64,000 nucleotides of DNA. It comes from Lantana camara. Taxonomy: Eukaryota; Streptophyta; Magnoliopsida; Lamiales; Verbenaceae. The stretch is from positions 35,694,501-35,758,500 of the forward strand of contig CM074865.1 of NCBI GenBank assembly GCA_037501455.1, given 5' to 3'. Positions within the stretch are counted from its first letter, which is position 1; every line of letters starts with the position of its first letter. The notes beneath the pieces were generated by a model that was given only the letters and a program-made list of their open reading frames with translations, was not told the origin of the DNA and did not search any database. Below are positions 42,985 through 54,825 of the stretch, in pieces. The position numbers and the translations under genes are program-made.

Positions 42985-45900
42985 TGTAACGCTCCCACCC
43001 GTATCGGAACATGAGGAGAGCGGCGTCTCAACCCCCGCACCGAAGCACCTCTCAAGTAATGGTATGAGCCATCACTCAAGAAATACTCCAGCGAATGGTT
43101 AGCTATCTCAGAACTATACGTGTATAACGATGTGGCTATGCAACGGAAAAACAGAGTATTTTAAAACTTTTCAAAACATGTGCGTGATGGCATGTAACAA
43201 GCAAGAACATATTGATCGTGCAAGAGACACTTGTCATATCAGAACATATAACACATTCACATGTAAGCACCGATATAGCAGAGTTAAAGGTATCGGTAGC
43301 AGAGTAGTAGAAAGAGTATAACAAAGATACTCAAGTATTCAGAAACATAAAGTAATGCGGCCATAAAACATATGCAGGACACAAAAGAGCAAAATACTAA
43401 CTCCTGACTGAAACAAAAATGAAAATCTAGAGCTTCAAGATACCTCTAGACTACGGCTGCAAGACCTGAAACCACAAGGCAAGAAAATGGGAGAGGTATT
43501 AGTCAAAAGGACTAAGTGAGGGAATACTTTAAAGAAACTACTGAGTGATACAGAACTTGAAGTAAAGTTCAGAACTGTTAATGCAATGCTTTTAAAGAAG
43601 AACTTGAAACAAGTTCGATTGATAAAACTGTTTGAATGCAATGCTGTAAAAGAATTCGGGTTTCAAAACTCTTTCATGAATGCTATCACACGCGTAGACA
43701 TATGTTGTAGATGGTTCATAGCTCTTTCATAAAACGGGATAAGGGTAAAGTGAATTTTTCCAAATATGAACCATCTTTTATGAAACAGAATTTTGCCCGC
43801 AAGCTAGGCTCCTCCATCCTTACTCCAGAAAACTTGATGAAGTAGAGTATCGGACCAAGATCAACAATAACTCCACATATAGTAGAGCATCGGACCAAGG
43901 TCAACAATACCCCACCAACACATATAAACATGCACCATCCTCCACCGGTTGTCACTTCGGGTAGCTAGCCCTAGGCGACCTGTAAACATGTAATGGGAAT
44001 AGATTTGCGGCCCATTCCCAGACAGATTGTCCTGACTTAACAAACCTCCTGTTAAAAGTCGGTGTCAATTGTCTAATTGTGGCGGCCGGTATTAGTGATG
44101 TCGTTGGCGCACACCTCCCGAACATCACCTCTACACATAACCGCCGGGCCCAAACTGTAAACTGTATGCTTGCATTTCAGAATTAGCAATGACCAGAGTA
44201 CCACTCCGGGTTCTAACTATAACATGTGAAACTGTAACTGTAACATGTGATGCTGTCTGTAAAACATATAAAACTGTCTGTAAAACATATGATGCTGTTT
44301 GTAAAACATGTGAACATGTGAAACTGTACTTTGGAAACATATGCAGAACATGTAACTGTCTTTGAACAAGAATGCAGAACTTTGGAAAACATGTGCTTTA
44401 GATCAAGGTATACTATTAAAGTATGAATGATCCTTTCAAAAGAATGTCCCAATAAATGGGATAGTCCAAAACAAGGTTTAGCTTTGAATTTCAGAACATA
44501 TGATACGATAGTAGAATCATGGTTCCACTTGGAAAACGTTTTAACTTCACCTCACCTAATAGTAACAAAAGGTAGGTAGACAGATTACGCGGTGCCCTGG
44601 GGATCCCAGTGCTCGACTTTAACTCCTGTAGGTGGTGTACTAGAGTGAGCTTAAGAACTAAGACCCACTACTAACCATGATGTATATGAAATGCATGAAA
44701 CAAATGAACAAGGAATATGTAATTCAAGAGAGTAATACTATTTAAGGTATTCAAGAAAGGTAACACACAAAGGAATACGTTACAGTGAGTTACTCTTAAC
44801 GTGGAACTATGATCTTATTATAATCGAGTAAGCTTTAGTCAAATTATGAATCCTATCGCAAACCTTAGGTTATGAAACAAGTCCTCGAAAGAAAACACAT
44901 TTTAGACCCTGGATTTGAAATCCCTAGGTGCAAATGTCTATTAAGAAAGCACAAGTTTTATTTCATTTTTACTATTCAAAAGCACTATTTAGGATTACTA
45001 TTCAGGATTACTATTTACATGTCGGGTCAAACCCTTACTATACACACACACACACACATACCATGCACGTACACACACACACCCTAATTAAATTATGATC
45101 TTGATTATAACCTATAGTTTTAAGTTCATGTTATTATAATCAAGTTTGATCTAGGTTAAAGGTATAACCCATAGTTAAGAGGTCCAATTAAACCATAAAA
45201 TCAAGTTATGAAACACTATTCTATCTTAGGTTATAACATGTGACACTATCAAAGTGTATAACATATGATCAAGGCTCTATTTCATTAATCCATATCATAG
45301 CATAAGCTCAATTCATAATTCATGAATCATCTAACCATATAAGAACATGTCTCAGCATATACCATATCATATATTAACCTTGGGCATGTAACATGTAACA
45401 ATTAAATTCAATACCAACATGTAACAAGTTGTGACATAATTAATTATAAATCACTATTCAATTAGATATCATGTATAAACATAATTCAAAGTCCATAATC
45501 TTGCATCAATTCTCAGAATATAACAACCATATTACATGATCATAGCATATACTAGAGCATTTATAACATATTCAAGCATATAATAAACAATTGAAACATA
45601 TAAACAACTATCAAAACATATCACAAAACTATACCATAATTGCATAAAATAAAATCCTATATGGCTTAGGAAAAACCCTAAGACCCAACCTAAACATAAT
45701 ATAACATAAAAACATAAATTAAACTAAACTATAACATAAAACCATAGCACAAAATAAAAAAAACAACTAACCTAGGGGGAGGGGAGGCTCACGGCCAAGG
45801 GGAGAAAGGAGGGAGAGAGGAGTGCTTGTTAACACAAGACTTTGATCAAGGATTCTAATGGCATGAGGGGGGTATTTATAGTTTTTGGAAAGCCCCTTAC

Positions 45901-46979
45901 ATTGGAAATAAACTTGAGGTAAGGGTATGAGAGCAAAACCTGATATCTTCTCTTGGAAGCTTCATCATTTATGGAACGAAAACTGGGGCTGCTGGGGGTA
46001 TTTTGGTAATTTCGCTTCCAAGACTCGAGGGTAAGTGGCTGGAAGTTTGCTCATTCCGTTGGTACAAAAATTAGCTTCGAAACGCATATTTATACGTCGA
46101 AATCGGATTTACCGTTTAAAAGATACATTCATTTTAGTGAATAAAAGTTTTGAGCTCGAAACTCAACACTAGTGAAAAATGACTTTCGAGAATGATTTTC
46201 AAGTCCGGATTGTTTCCAAAATTCAAGAAATAAATTGAGAGGCGTTTTGAGTCCAATATCGACTATAAAACATTTTACCGATAAAAAGTTGAAAACGTAG
46301 AATGAATAGTGAATTCTTACGTACAAACGTACGCTTCAAAATTTCAAGCTGGGATTTGAATCAAGGGCCGTAAAACATCTCTAAAATCTTGAAATAGCTC
46401 AAGTAATGCAAATCCAGAGAGAAAACATTTTTCGAATGAAAACCGTTCGTAGGAGGAATAGTGGAATAGGGTTTTCGTAAACATTTTCAATAAAACCAAG
46501 TTCAAAATAGATTTCCAAGTCAAGGATTGATTTTCAATAAAACCATTTTCAATAAACATTTTCGTAAACATTCTCGACTCAAGGATTGATTTGACTATAA
46601 ACTTGGGTAGGAAAAGATATCAGAATCAAAAGCTCATTTTCAGATGAATAGTAACTTTGGTCGGTAAGTTCAAAAAATGCCCTTATGGTTCAAGAAAGAC
46701 TCTCTGAGCTTGGGAAACAAGTTCAAATGATTGGGAAACATGTGTGGTGAACCTCTAGGGTTCGAGTAGTAATATGAACAAGCTAGGCCGGGTTATGAAT
46801 AGTAAACTATATCAAAGGTCAAGAATTCCCCCTTAAAACATATCAGATCATATACGAGCACAAAGTTCATGTAAGAATGCATTGCATGAAGGTTTAAAAA
46901 GTTGGATCACGGTCTATAAACGCTTTACCAATGCCCTTAGCTTACCACTTTCATCCAGGTCCTGTTTTGGGCTGTTACA
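42985..46979 (-). mobile_element. Gypsy P 3' LTR
   Basis: 3995 bp, element sense TGTAACAGCCCA...GGGAGCGTTACA. TATAAATACC at about 45870-45880 is the likely core promoter, at a place comparable with N2. It carries a 21-bp tandem repeat near 44242 and CA runs near 45041-45085. It shares blocks with the N2 LTR. No gene is supported inside. Confidence 0.85.
44242..44304. repeat. 21-bp tandem repeat in P LTR
   Basis: Three consecutive 21-bp units (44242, 44263, 44284) with consensus close to AACATATGATGCTGTCTGTAA and partial units on both sides (AACATGTGAAACTG). Confidence 0.75.
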
Positions 46980-46998
46980 ATCACCCCTCCTTAAAGAG
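46980..46998 (-). other. Polypurine tract of P
   Basis: Minus strand CTCTTTAAGGAGGGGTGAT directly before the LTR start; upstream is the AATCTGAGGACAGATTC block shared with N2. Confidence 0.8.
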
Positions 46999-47019
46999 AA
47001 TCTGTCCTCAGATTCTTCC

Positions 47020-47489
47020 GCTGTAACTGCAAACAAATTGGGGTGATGCTTCTGCATTTTCTCTTCTGTCTCACAGGTTGCCTCTTCTGTCCTATGACCC
47101 TTCTAAAGGAATTTAACCAAAGAAATCTTCTTATTCCTTAACTCTTGAAACTTCCTATCTAGAATCTTAGCGGGCTTCAAAACATAAGTCAAATTCGGTT
47201 CCAACGGTATCTCTTCTATCGGCACAACCTCTGTCTCATCTGAGAAACACTTGTGAAGTTGAGATACATGGAATACATTGTGAATTCCTATAAGACTTGC
47301 AGGCAAATCCAATCTATAAGCAGTCGGTCCGACTCTCTCCAGTATCTCATACGGTCCAACATATCTCGGGTTTAGTTTTCCACCCTTCCCAATTCGGGAA
47401 AATCCTTTCCTTGGTGATGCCTTCAGAAATACCTTTTTGCCCATTGCGAATTCCAAATCCCTTATTCGTCGATCAGCATAACTCTTCTA
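47020..47489 (-). pseudogene. Gypsy P integrase C-terminus and chromodomain, broken
   Basis: Resumes pol after the N1 insertion: [20 protein letters not shown], then [26 protein letters not shown], then [20 protein letters not shown], followed by a TAG stop (47103-47105) at the place of a conserved Trp. Beyond the stop the same frame continues EEATCETEEKMQKHHPNLF, completing a Tekay/Del-type chromodomain. This region would tether integration to modified chromatin. A further stop codon lies at the N1 target site. Non-functional. Confidence 0.85.
47485..47489. repeat. Target-site duplication of N1 (TTCTA), left
   Basis: TTCTA at 47485-47489 and 53470-53474 flanks N1. Removing N1 and one copy rejoins the P pol frame (AQDR, stop, KSYADRR). 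Confidence 0.95.
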
Positions 47490-50062
47490 TGTAGCACCCT
47501 GTACACGTGGAGGTGCCACACCCCCGCACTATAGGTCAATCCACATACGAAACGGACAATCCGCACATGAACCAACCTACAGCGAACGGGTGACAATGCA
47601 ATAAACGGCAAGCTAGGCGGGACTACTGTACACATGCAATGAGTGGAAACGGAAGCATAAACTAATCATGATCAAATATAATCAATAAACATGTCACGAC
47701 ATTCTCGAATGCCAAGTAAGACAAAATATATTCTAGCTTTACATATCAATACATTATCATCTCCGAATATAAATAATAAGTAACTATATTAACAATTCTA
47801 TCACGACAATAAACAATATGCACCGTGATCGACTCGACTACATGGACTGGACTTGACACGACTCGACTCCCGCCTAGCGTGCACCTGCAAGAACCTGAAA
47901 GGTGGAGGTATCAGTCTATGGAAGACTGAGTGAGGGGCATAGATATATATATTAGCGCAAAGAACATGCAAGTTGTAACCTCGGGTAAGGTTTTGTAACT
48001 AAAACAATAATAACAACAATATAAGTACAAGAATATCAAGGACTCGCCCGAGATTACAACTATCAGGTTTAACACGATAATCACGGCTATTATAACTATC
48101 AGTGGCCCTGGCGAGGGGCGTGCACAATCTCCAACCAACCTTTACAGTGAACAAGGATTGCACTTTCATTTAATTAGGTTATCATGCAAGTCATTAAAGT
48201 GCACACGATCAATAACATGAAATCCATCCTTCACTCCATTGGTGGTGGGTTTGCAAGGCCCGAACCACCCACGATAACACGACGTACGTCGGGAGCATGA
48301 CTCCCACGTACGGGACTCCTTCCTCCACCAAACCTCCTGGTGGATTCAGGGGGCATCCCCACGGTTTGAGAGAGGCGTTATGAGTTACCCGTCAGCCCTA
48401 TGCTTTCCCGGTTGGCTCAAACACTCACCCTCGGGCCCATAAACACGATACACGATACATGGTACACGGTAGTTCGCCAAACACGATCACGGTAACACGA
48501 TGACACGATTCATGACTTTATCATAAACACGGTACACGATTTGCTTGTCAAGAGCATGATTAGTTTCAGGAAACACGATTTGTAATAAGATACACGAGTA
48601 GTTATTAAATCCCTTGTTCTTGGAAAATGATTATAACGATATACGCACGGGTAATTTGGCCGAAATCCATATAAGGGTTATAGGGTTCTAAATGATTAAT
48701 AACTAAACCTCACCTGACAGGCGACACACGACTCATGGATGCGTGAACGGGTTCTGTTGATCACAGTCTCCGCCCCGGGAGAGTAACTGGACAAGAAACA
48801 GGACACGGTGTACTTGTGAGACAATAACTCATCAATGTTACTAACTAGGACGCACGACATGACTATACAACGAGATGATATGCATTCACGAATGTAGCAT
48901 GATATATTCATATTATGACATGTAATTTGATCATATAATATCATGTTGGGGTTAAATAAAGGTAAAGAAAAGGGTTTGGGATATCACATTTTATGCAGAA
49001 TGTTTCTGCACTTCCAGGGGTATGGGAACGGCCGTTCCGGCCCTTAGTTAAAATTGGGAAGGGTCGTTCCCCTACTCCCGAAGCTGCCCCCGAAGATGGG
49101 AACGGCCGTTCCCGTCTTGTGAGACAAAGTGGGAACGGGCGTTCCCGTCCTCGCCGCCCTTCACACTATTCAAATTATGGGAACGGCCGTTCCCTAATTA
49201 CAAAGGGAACGGGAATGGCCGTTCCCGTTTTGCAGAAGATGCAGAACATAGCAGCAGAAACAGGGGAGCTCGGATTCAATCAACAAAACTTCATAATTAC
49301 TTATAACTTCAATTCTAATTGCAAGAATTCATGAAAGTAACATATATTCATGTTCAATATGCATTAATATGTAATCAAAATACATAAATCATGCCTTGAT
49401 CACCATAATTACTAACTTAAGCTCACATATGAACTCATGCCATGTTCTTCCATGATTTCAAGAATTCAAGCACTACATCAAGTTTAAAGCTCCTAATCAT
49501 GCTTCTAACATCTAAAGCACATCATATTCAAGTGAACCTCAAACCCTAGCTTCACATATGAAATTCAAGAAATCATATTTATATCCATGGCTACCTTGAA
49601 ATGAACTAGAAGATGGAAGATGATCAAGATGAGATGATGTTGGTGCTCTAAGATTCACAATTCCTTCCTCAATCTTAGCTTAGAAAGATGAAATCTCTTT
49701 TCCTTCTTGGAGGGTTATGGTTCGGTGGAGAGGAAAGCAAACATGGAGGTTTTTGGCATGAAAATGAACAATGAAGGTTGTGGAGGGATGCATATACCGA
49801 TATATTTGAGCAACAATGTAACATTTGCAATCAAATCCTTAAGAATATAAGTTCATGCAATTGAGTATGTCAAGTTTAGAAATTGATCAATTATATCCAA
49901 AAGGTTTGCATGCAATTTAGTCCTTGAATTAAAATGAATGAGCATCTAAGGACAATTAAACAATTAATACACTTTGGACAATTAATTCATTTAGCAAATG
50001 AGTCCAATTCATGCCGTAATATGCAAATTGATACATATTTCACCTGAAATTGGGGCGTTACA
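47490..50062 (-). mobile_element. N1 3' LTR
   Basis: Element sense TGTAACGCCCCAATTTCAGG...GGTGCTACA. Contains six palindromes at 49024-49226 about 0.84-1.04 kb from the LTR start. No coding sequence is supported. Confidence 0.92.
49024..49226. repeat. Array of 16-bp palindromes in N1 3' LTR
   Basis: Starts 49024, 49056, 49098, 49131, 49179 and 49211. Consensus GGGAACGGCCGTTCCC; copies at 49098 and 49179 are perfect; variants include GGGAAGGGTCGTTCCC and GGGAATGGCCGTTCCC. Spacers of about 16-33 bp differ in sequence. Confidence 0.9.
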
Positions 50063-50080
50063 ATTCTCTCCCCCTTAAGA
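50063..50080 (-). other. Polypurine tract of N1
   Basis: Minus strand TCTTAAGGGGGAGAGAAT before the LTR start TGTAACGC, preceded by ATCCGAGGACGGATTC as in G2. Confidence 0.88.
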
Positions 50081-50876
50081 GAATCCGTCCTCGGATTCAC
50101 TGTCTCGGATTCTGGGAAGTTAATTGACTCTCCCGTTTTCATCCCACGCGGGGTTGGCCATTCCCCGTCTGGGATTAGTCCGAAAGAGGTCTTCTAATCA
50201 CGAGATTCCTTGCATTACTGTTAAATCACGACCCTCGACTTTCCGGTATTCTAAACACTCGCGAGAAAATCTAACCTTTCACTAGAACAAGTCATCACAT
50301 AGGAATGAGAGTGCCCCGTCTCTCTAACAAATAACGAGAGAACCCCGTCTCTCGCTCAAGAACCAAGAGAACCCCGTCTCTTGACTAACAATTAAAACCA
50401 GCTAACAAGAGATTAAAGGTAACAATAATGAAATATATGATGCACGTGATATGCATATTCAAGTGTACCGTTCACCGTGGATTGAAATTCTTCGCGGTAG
50501 TAGTTCGGCTGACACTTGATTCCTTAAATTAGTTCCTTGGCCGTCTCTCCCCCTTAAGAAAGAAAATGAAATTTTCTTTCTTAAGCCTTCCGAAGTCCGG
50601 AGTGAATATTTGCTAACAAGAATCACGAAATTGTGCATGCCGGTTAAGATGTCAATGTACGTGTCATATTCAGAACAATTCCAGATGCCAAATATAACAA
50701 TTAATTTCACAAGATTCAAGTAGACACGTTGATCACATGAATTTCACGGCACATAGGGTCATTTAGTGAGCAATTAGTGACAAGAATGAATGCACTACAC
50801 AAGTTACCAAATACTTCCTACGCCGTTCGACCTAGACTTGACATGACATGACACGAGAACCTCGGTTTTGCAACCG
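50081..50876 (-). other. N1 interior, non-coding
   Basis: No coding frame of note. In sense order it holds the leader similar to G1, a polypurine-like CTTAAGGGGGAGAGAC near 50545-50560 (a second, internal tract), GGTGAACGGTACAC near 50463-50476, the triple hairpins and a block shared with G2 (near 50140-50160). Confidence 0.75.
50306..50383 (-). repeat. Three tandem hairpins, 28-29-nt period (N1)
   Basis: In sense order: CAAGAGA-CGGGGT-TCTCTTG (50364-50383), CGAGAGA-CGGGGT-TCTCTCG (50335-50354) and GAGAG-ACGGGGCA-CTCTC (about 50307-50325). The first two differ by a compensated base pair (A-U against G-C). Same array, order and distance from the LTR (about 245 nt) as in G2. Confidence 0.85.
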
Positions 50877-50889
50877 GGCTCTGATACCA
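50877..50889 (-). promoter_or_regulatory. Primer-binding site of N1
   Basis: Minus strand TGGTATCAGAGCC, seven bases after the LTR, followed by CGGTTGCAAAACCG, the short inverted repeat also found in G1. Confidence 0.92.
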
Positions 50890-50896
50890 CCTTAGA

Positions 50897-53469
50897 TGTA
50901 GCACCCTGTACACGTGGAGGTGCCACACCCCCGCACTATAGGTCAATCCACATACGAAACGGACAATCCGCACATGAACCAACCTACAGCGAACGGGTGA
51001 CAATGCAATAAACGGCAAGCTAGGCGGGACTACTGTACACATGCAATGAGTGGAAACGGAAGCATAAACTAATCATGATCAAATATAATCAATAAACATG
51101 TCACGACATTCTCGAATGCCAAGTAAGACAAAATATATTCTAGCTTTACATATCAATACATTATCATCTCCGAATATAAATAATAAGTAACTATATTAAC
51201 AATTCTATCACGACAATAAACAATATGCACCGTGATCGACTCGACTACATGGACTGGACTTGACACGACTCGACTCCCGCCTAGCGTGCACCTGCAAGAA
51301 CCTGAAAGGTGGAGGTATCAGTCTATGGAAGACTGAGTGAGGGGCATAGATATATATATTAGCGCAAAGAACATGCAAGTTGTAACCTCGGGTAAGGTTT
51401 TGTAACTAAAACAATAATAACAACAATATAAGTACAAGAATATCAAGGACTCGCCCGAGATTACAACTATCAGGTTTAACACGATAATCACGGCTATTAT
51501 AACTATCAGTGGCCCTGGCGAGGGGCGTGCACAATCTCCAACCAACCTTTACAGTGAACAAGGATTGCACTTTCATTTAATTAGGTTATCATGCAAGTCA
51601 TTAAAGTGCACACGATCAATAACATGAAATCCATCCTTCACTCCATTGGTGGTGGGTTTGCAAGGCCCGAACCACCCACGATAACACGACGTACGTCGGG
51701 AGCATGACTCCCACGTACGGGACTCCTTCCTCCACCAAACCTCCTGGTGGATTCAGGGGGCATCCCCACGGTTTGAGAGAGGCGTTATGAGTTACCCGTC
51801 AGCCCTATGCTTTCCCGGTTGGCTCAAACACTCACCCTCGGGCCCATAAACACGATACACGATACATGGTACACGGTAGTTCGCCAAACACGATCACGGT
51901 AACACGATGACACGATTCATGACTTTATCATAAACACGGTACACGATTTGCTTGTCAAGAGCATGATTAGTTTCAGGAAACACGATTTGTAATAAGATAC
52001 ACGAGTAGTTATTAAATCCCTTGTTCTTGGAAAATGAATATAACGATATACGCACGGGTAATTTGGCCGAAATCCATATAAGGGTTATAGGGTTCTAAAT
52101 GATTAATAACTAAACCTCACCTGACAGGCGACACACGACTCATGGATGCGTGAACGGGTTCTGTTGATCACAGTCTCCGCCCCGGGAGAGTAACTGGACA
52201 AGAAACAGGACACGGTGTACTTGTGAGACAATAACTCATCAATGTTACCAACTAGGACGCACGACATGACTATACAACGAGATGATATGCATTCACGAAT
52301 GTAGCATGATATATTCATATTATGACATGTAATTTGATCATATAATATCATGTTGGGGTTAAATAAAGGTAAAGAAAAGGGTTTGGGATATCACATTTTA
52401 TGCAGAATGTTTCTGCACTTCCAGGGGTATGGGAACGGCCGTTCCGGCCCTTAGTTAAAATTGGGAAGGGTCGTTCCCCTACTCCCGAAGCTGCCCCCGA
52501 AGATGGGAACGGCCGTTCCCGTCTTGTGAGACAAAGTGGGAACGGGCGTTCCCGTCCTCGCCGCCCTTCACACTATTCAAATTATGGGAACGGCCGTTCC
52601 CTAATTACAAAGGGAACGGGAATGGCCGTTCCCGTTTTGCAGAAGATGCAGAACATAGCAGCAGAAACAGGGGAGCTCGGATTCAATCAACAAAACTTCA
52701 TAATTACTTATAACTTCAATTCTAATTGCAAGAATTCATGAAAGTAACATATATTCATGTTCAATATGCATTAATATGTAATCAAAATACATAAATCATG
52801 CCTTGATCACCATAATTACTAACTTAAGCTCACATATGAACTCATGCCATGTTCTTCCATGATTTCAAGAATTCAAGCACTACATCAAGTTTAAAGCTCC
52901 TAATCATGCTTCTAACATCTAAAGCACATCATATTCAAGTGAACCTCAAACCCTAGCTTCACATATGAAATTCAAGAAATCATATTTATATCCATGGCTA
53001 CCTTGAAATGAACTAGAAGATGGAAGATGATCAAGATGAGATGATGTTGGTGCTCTAAGATTCACAATTCCTTCCTCAATCTTAGCTTAGAAAGATGAAA
53101 TCTCTTTTCCTTCTTGGAGGGTTATGGTTCGGTGGAGAGGAAAGCAAACATGGAGGTTTTTGGCATGAAAATGAACAATGAAGGTTGTGGAGGGATGCAT
53201 ATACCGATATATTTGAGCAACAATGTAACATTTGCAATCAAATCCTTAAGAATATAAGTTCATGCAATTGAGTATGTCAAGTTTAGAAATTGATCAATTA
53301 TATCCAAAAGGTTTGCATGCAATTTAGTCCTTGAATTAAAATGAATGATCATCTAAGGACAATTAAACAATTAATACACTTTGGACAATTAATTCATTTA
53401 GCAAATGAGTCCAATTCATGCCGTAATATGCAAATTGATACATATTTCACCTGAAATTGGGGCGTTACA
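50897..53469 (-). mobile_element. N1 5' LTR
   Basis: 2573 bp, offset 3407 from the other LTR, three substitutions noticed. The second copy of the palindrome array is at 52431-52633. Confidence 0.93.
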
Positions 53470-53938
53470 TTCTACCTGTCCTGGGCAGCTTTCGTTCTCT
53501 GGCGTATGATTTGAATCTTTTCTGTCGCTTCTCTTATCCACTTAGCAGAGTTCACTCTGATTGGTCCCTCCTCAGTACATCTTGCTTTATCCAAATCCCA
53601 GTATAACGGGGATCTACATTTCCTTCCATACAGGACTTCATATGGAGCAGCTTTAATAGAAGCTTGATAACTATTGTTGTATGCAAACTCCACAAGAGGT
53701 AAACAATCTTTCCAACTTTCCTGGAAGTCCAAAGCGCAAGCTCTTAGCATATCTTCCAAGTACTTAATCATCCTTTCTGATTGTCCATTCGTCCGAGGAT
53801 GCGCTGCAGTACTGAAGTTCAACTTTGTTCCCATCAAAGTCTGAATCACTTTCCACAATTGCGATGTGAATTTTGGACCTGTTGTCCTCCTCTGACTTTA
53901 GGTAATCCAGTGACAAAATCCATCATGATTTGCTCCTA
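53470..53938 (-). pseudogene. Gypsy P integrase core, internally deleted
   Basis: Minus-strand translation MDFVTGLPK (about 53900-53926) runs almost directly into GPKFTSQLWKVIQ (from 53879). About 50 residues expected between them, including the segment just before the second catalytic Asp, are missing, and the frame changes. The rest reads STAAHPRTNGQSER (catalytic Glu) and AYNNSYQASIKAAPYEVLYG, ending at the N1 target site. A TAG stop at 53936-53938 replaces a Trp upstream of MDFV. Confidence 0.87.
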
Positions 53939-54825
53939 TTTCCATGTCGGAATCAGTAATGGTTGCAACTTCCCACTCGGCTTCTGGTGCTCCGCTTTAA
54001 CTTTCTGACAAGTTAAGCACTTCTTGACATAGTTGGCTATGTCTCTCTTCATTCCGTTCCACCAGAATTGCATCTTAACATCTTGATACATTTTAGTGCC
54101 TTCGGGATGTATCGTGTACTTAGTCTTATGCGCTTCGTCTAGAATCTCTTTCCTCAAAACAGTTGGTATGCATACTCGACCTTTGTACCTCATTATTCCA
54201 TGTTCATCAATCTTGAACTTAGTCTCATCATCTTTCTCCTTAGATTCGAGACATTCCTTGATCTACTCGTCGTTCTTCTGAGCTTCCAATACTTGTTCTT
54301 TCAATGGTGATATCATCACAACGTTCGCGATCCGAGCTTTAGTTATCACCTCCAATCTTTCTCTTCGATCAGTCTCGAGTTTGGCAGAAATCTGTGCCAA
54401 ACAAACTTTCCTACTTAGTGCATCGGCCACAACATTTGCCTTTCCTGGATGGTACTGAATAATGCAATCGTAGTCCTCCAGAAATTCCATCCATCTCCTC
54501 TGTCGCATATTCAACTCCTTCTGAGTGAATAGATATCGCAAGCTCTTATGATCAGTAAAGATCTCAAATGTAACCCCATACAGGTAATGTCTCCACTTTC
54601 CAAGAGCGAAAATTATCGCGACTAACTCCAAATCATGTGTCGGGTGGTTAACTTTATACGTCTTGAGTTTCCTTGATGCATACGCAATCACTTTTCCATT
54701 CTGCATTAAAACTCCTCCTAGTCCTTCGTTTGAGGTATCAGTGTAGACAGTACAACCTTCTTTTCCTTCTGGTAACGCTAACACGGGTGCAGTTCTTAGC
54801 ATCTCCTTTAACCTTTGAAAACTTT
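53939..54825 (-). pseudogene. Gypsy P RT tail, RNase H and integrase zinc finger
   Basis: Starts abruptly with [14 protein letters not shown], the last residues of RT, so RT and everything before it are lost. RNase H follows: [40 protein letters not shown] and [12 protein letters not shown]. After a TAG stop (54263-54265, in frame) comes the HHCC integrase zinc finger with HKTKYTIH and [11 protein letters not shown]. One frame throughout, apart from the stop. Typical of Tekay/Del chromoviruses. Not functional. Confidence 0.88.

Larger units (their letters stand above)
47490..53469 (-). mobile_element. N1: coding-free gypsy element with huge LTRs
   Basis: 5980 bp: LTRs 47490-50062 and 50897-53469 (2573 bp each) around an 834-bp interior with PBS, triple hairpin array and polypurine tract, and no open frame resembling gag or pol. 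I noticed three substitutions between the LTRs (48631/52038, 48842/52249, 49942/53349), so it is young. It must use Gag and enzymes from another gypsy element. Its interior resembles G1 and G2, so it looks like a compacted relative of them. Confidence 0.93.

Noticed and set aside
49024..49226. CRISPR-like or satellite array
   Set aside because: Repeats are 16-bp palindromes with short spacers of unequal length, duplicated because they lie in both LTRs; eukaryotic context.
48993..49334. 113-codon frame repeated in both N1 LTRs
   Set aside because: It spans the palindrome array and is duplicated only because the LTR is; no domain and in a non-transcribing sense relative to the element.
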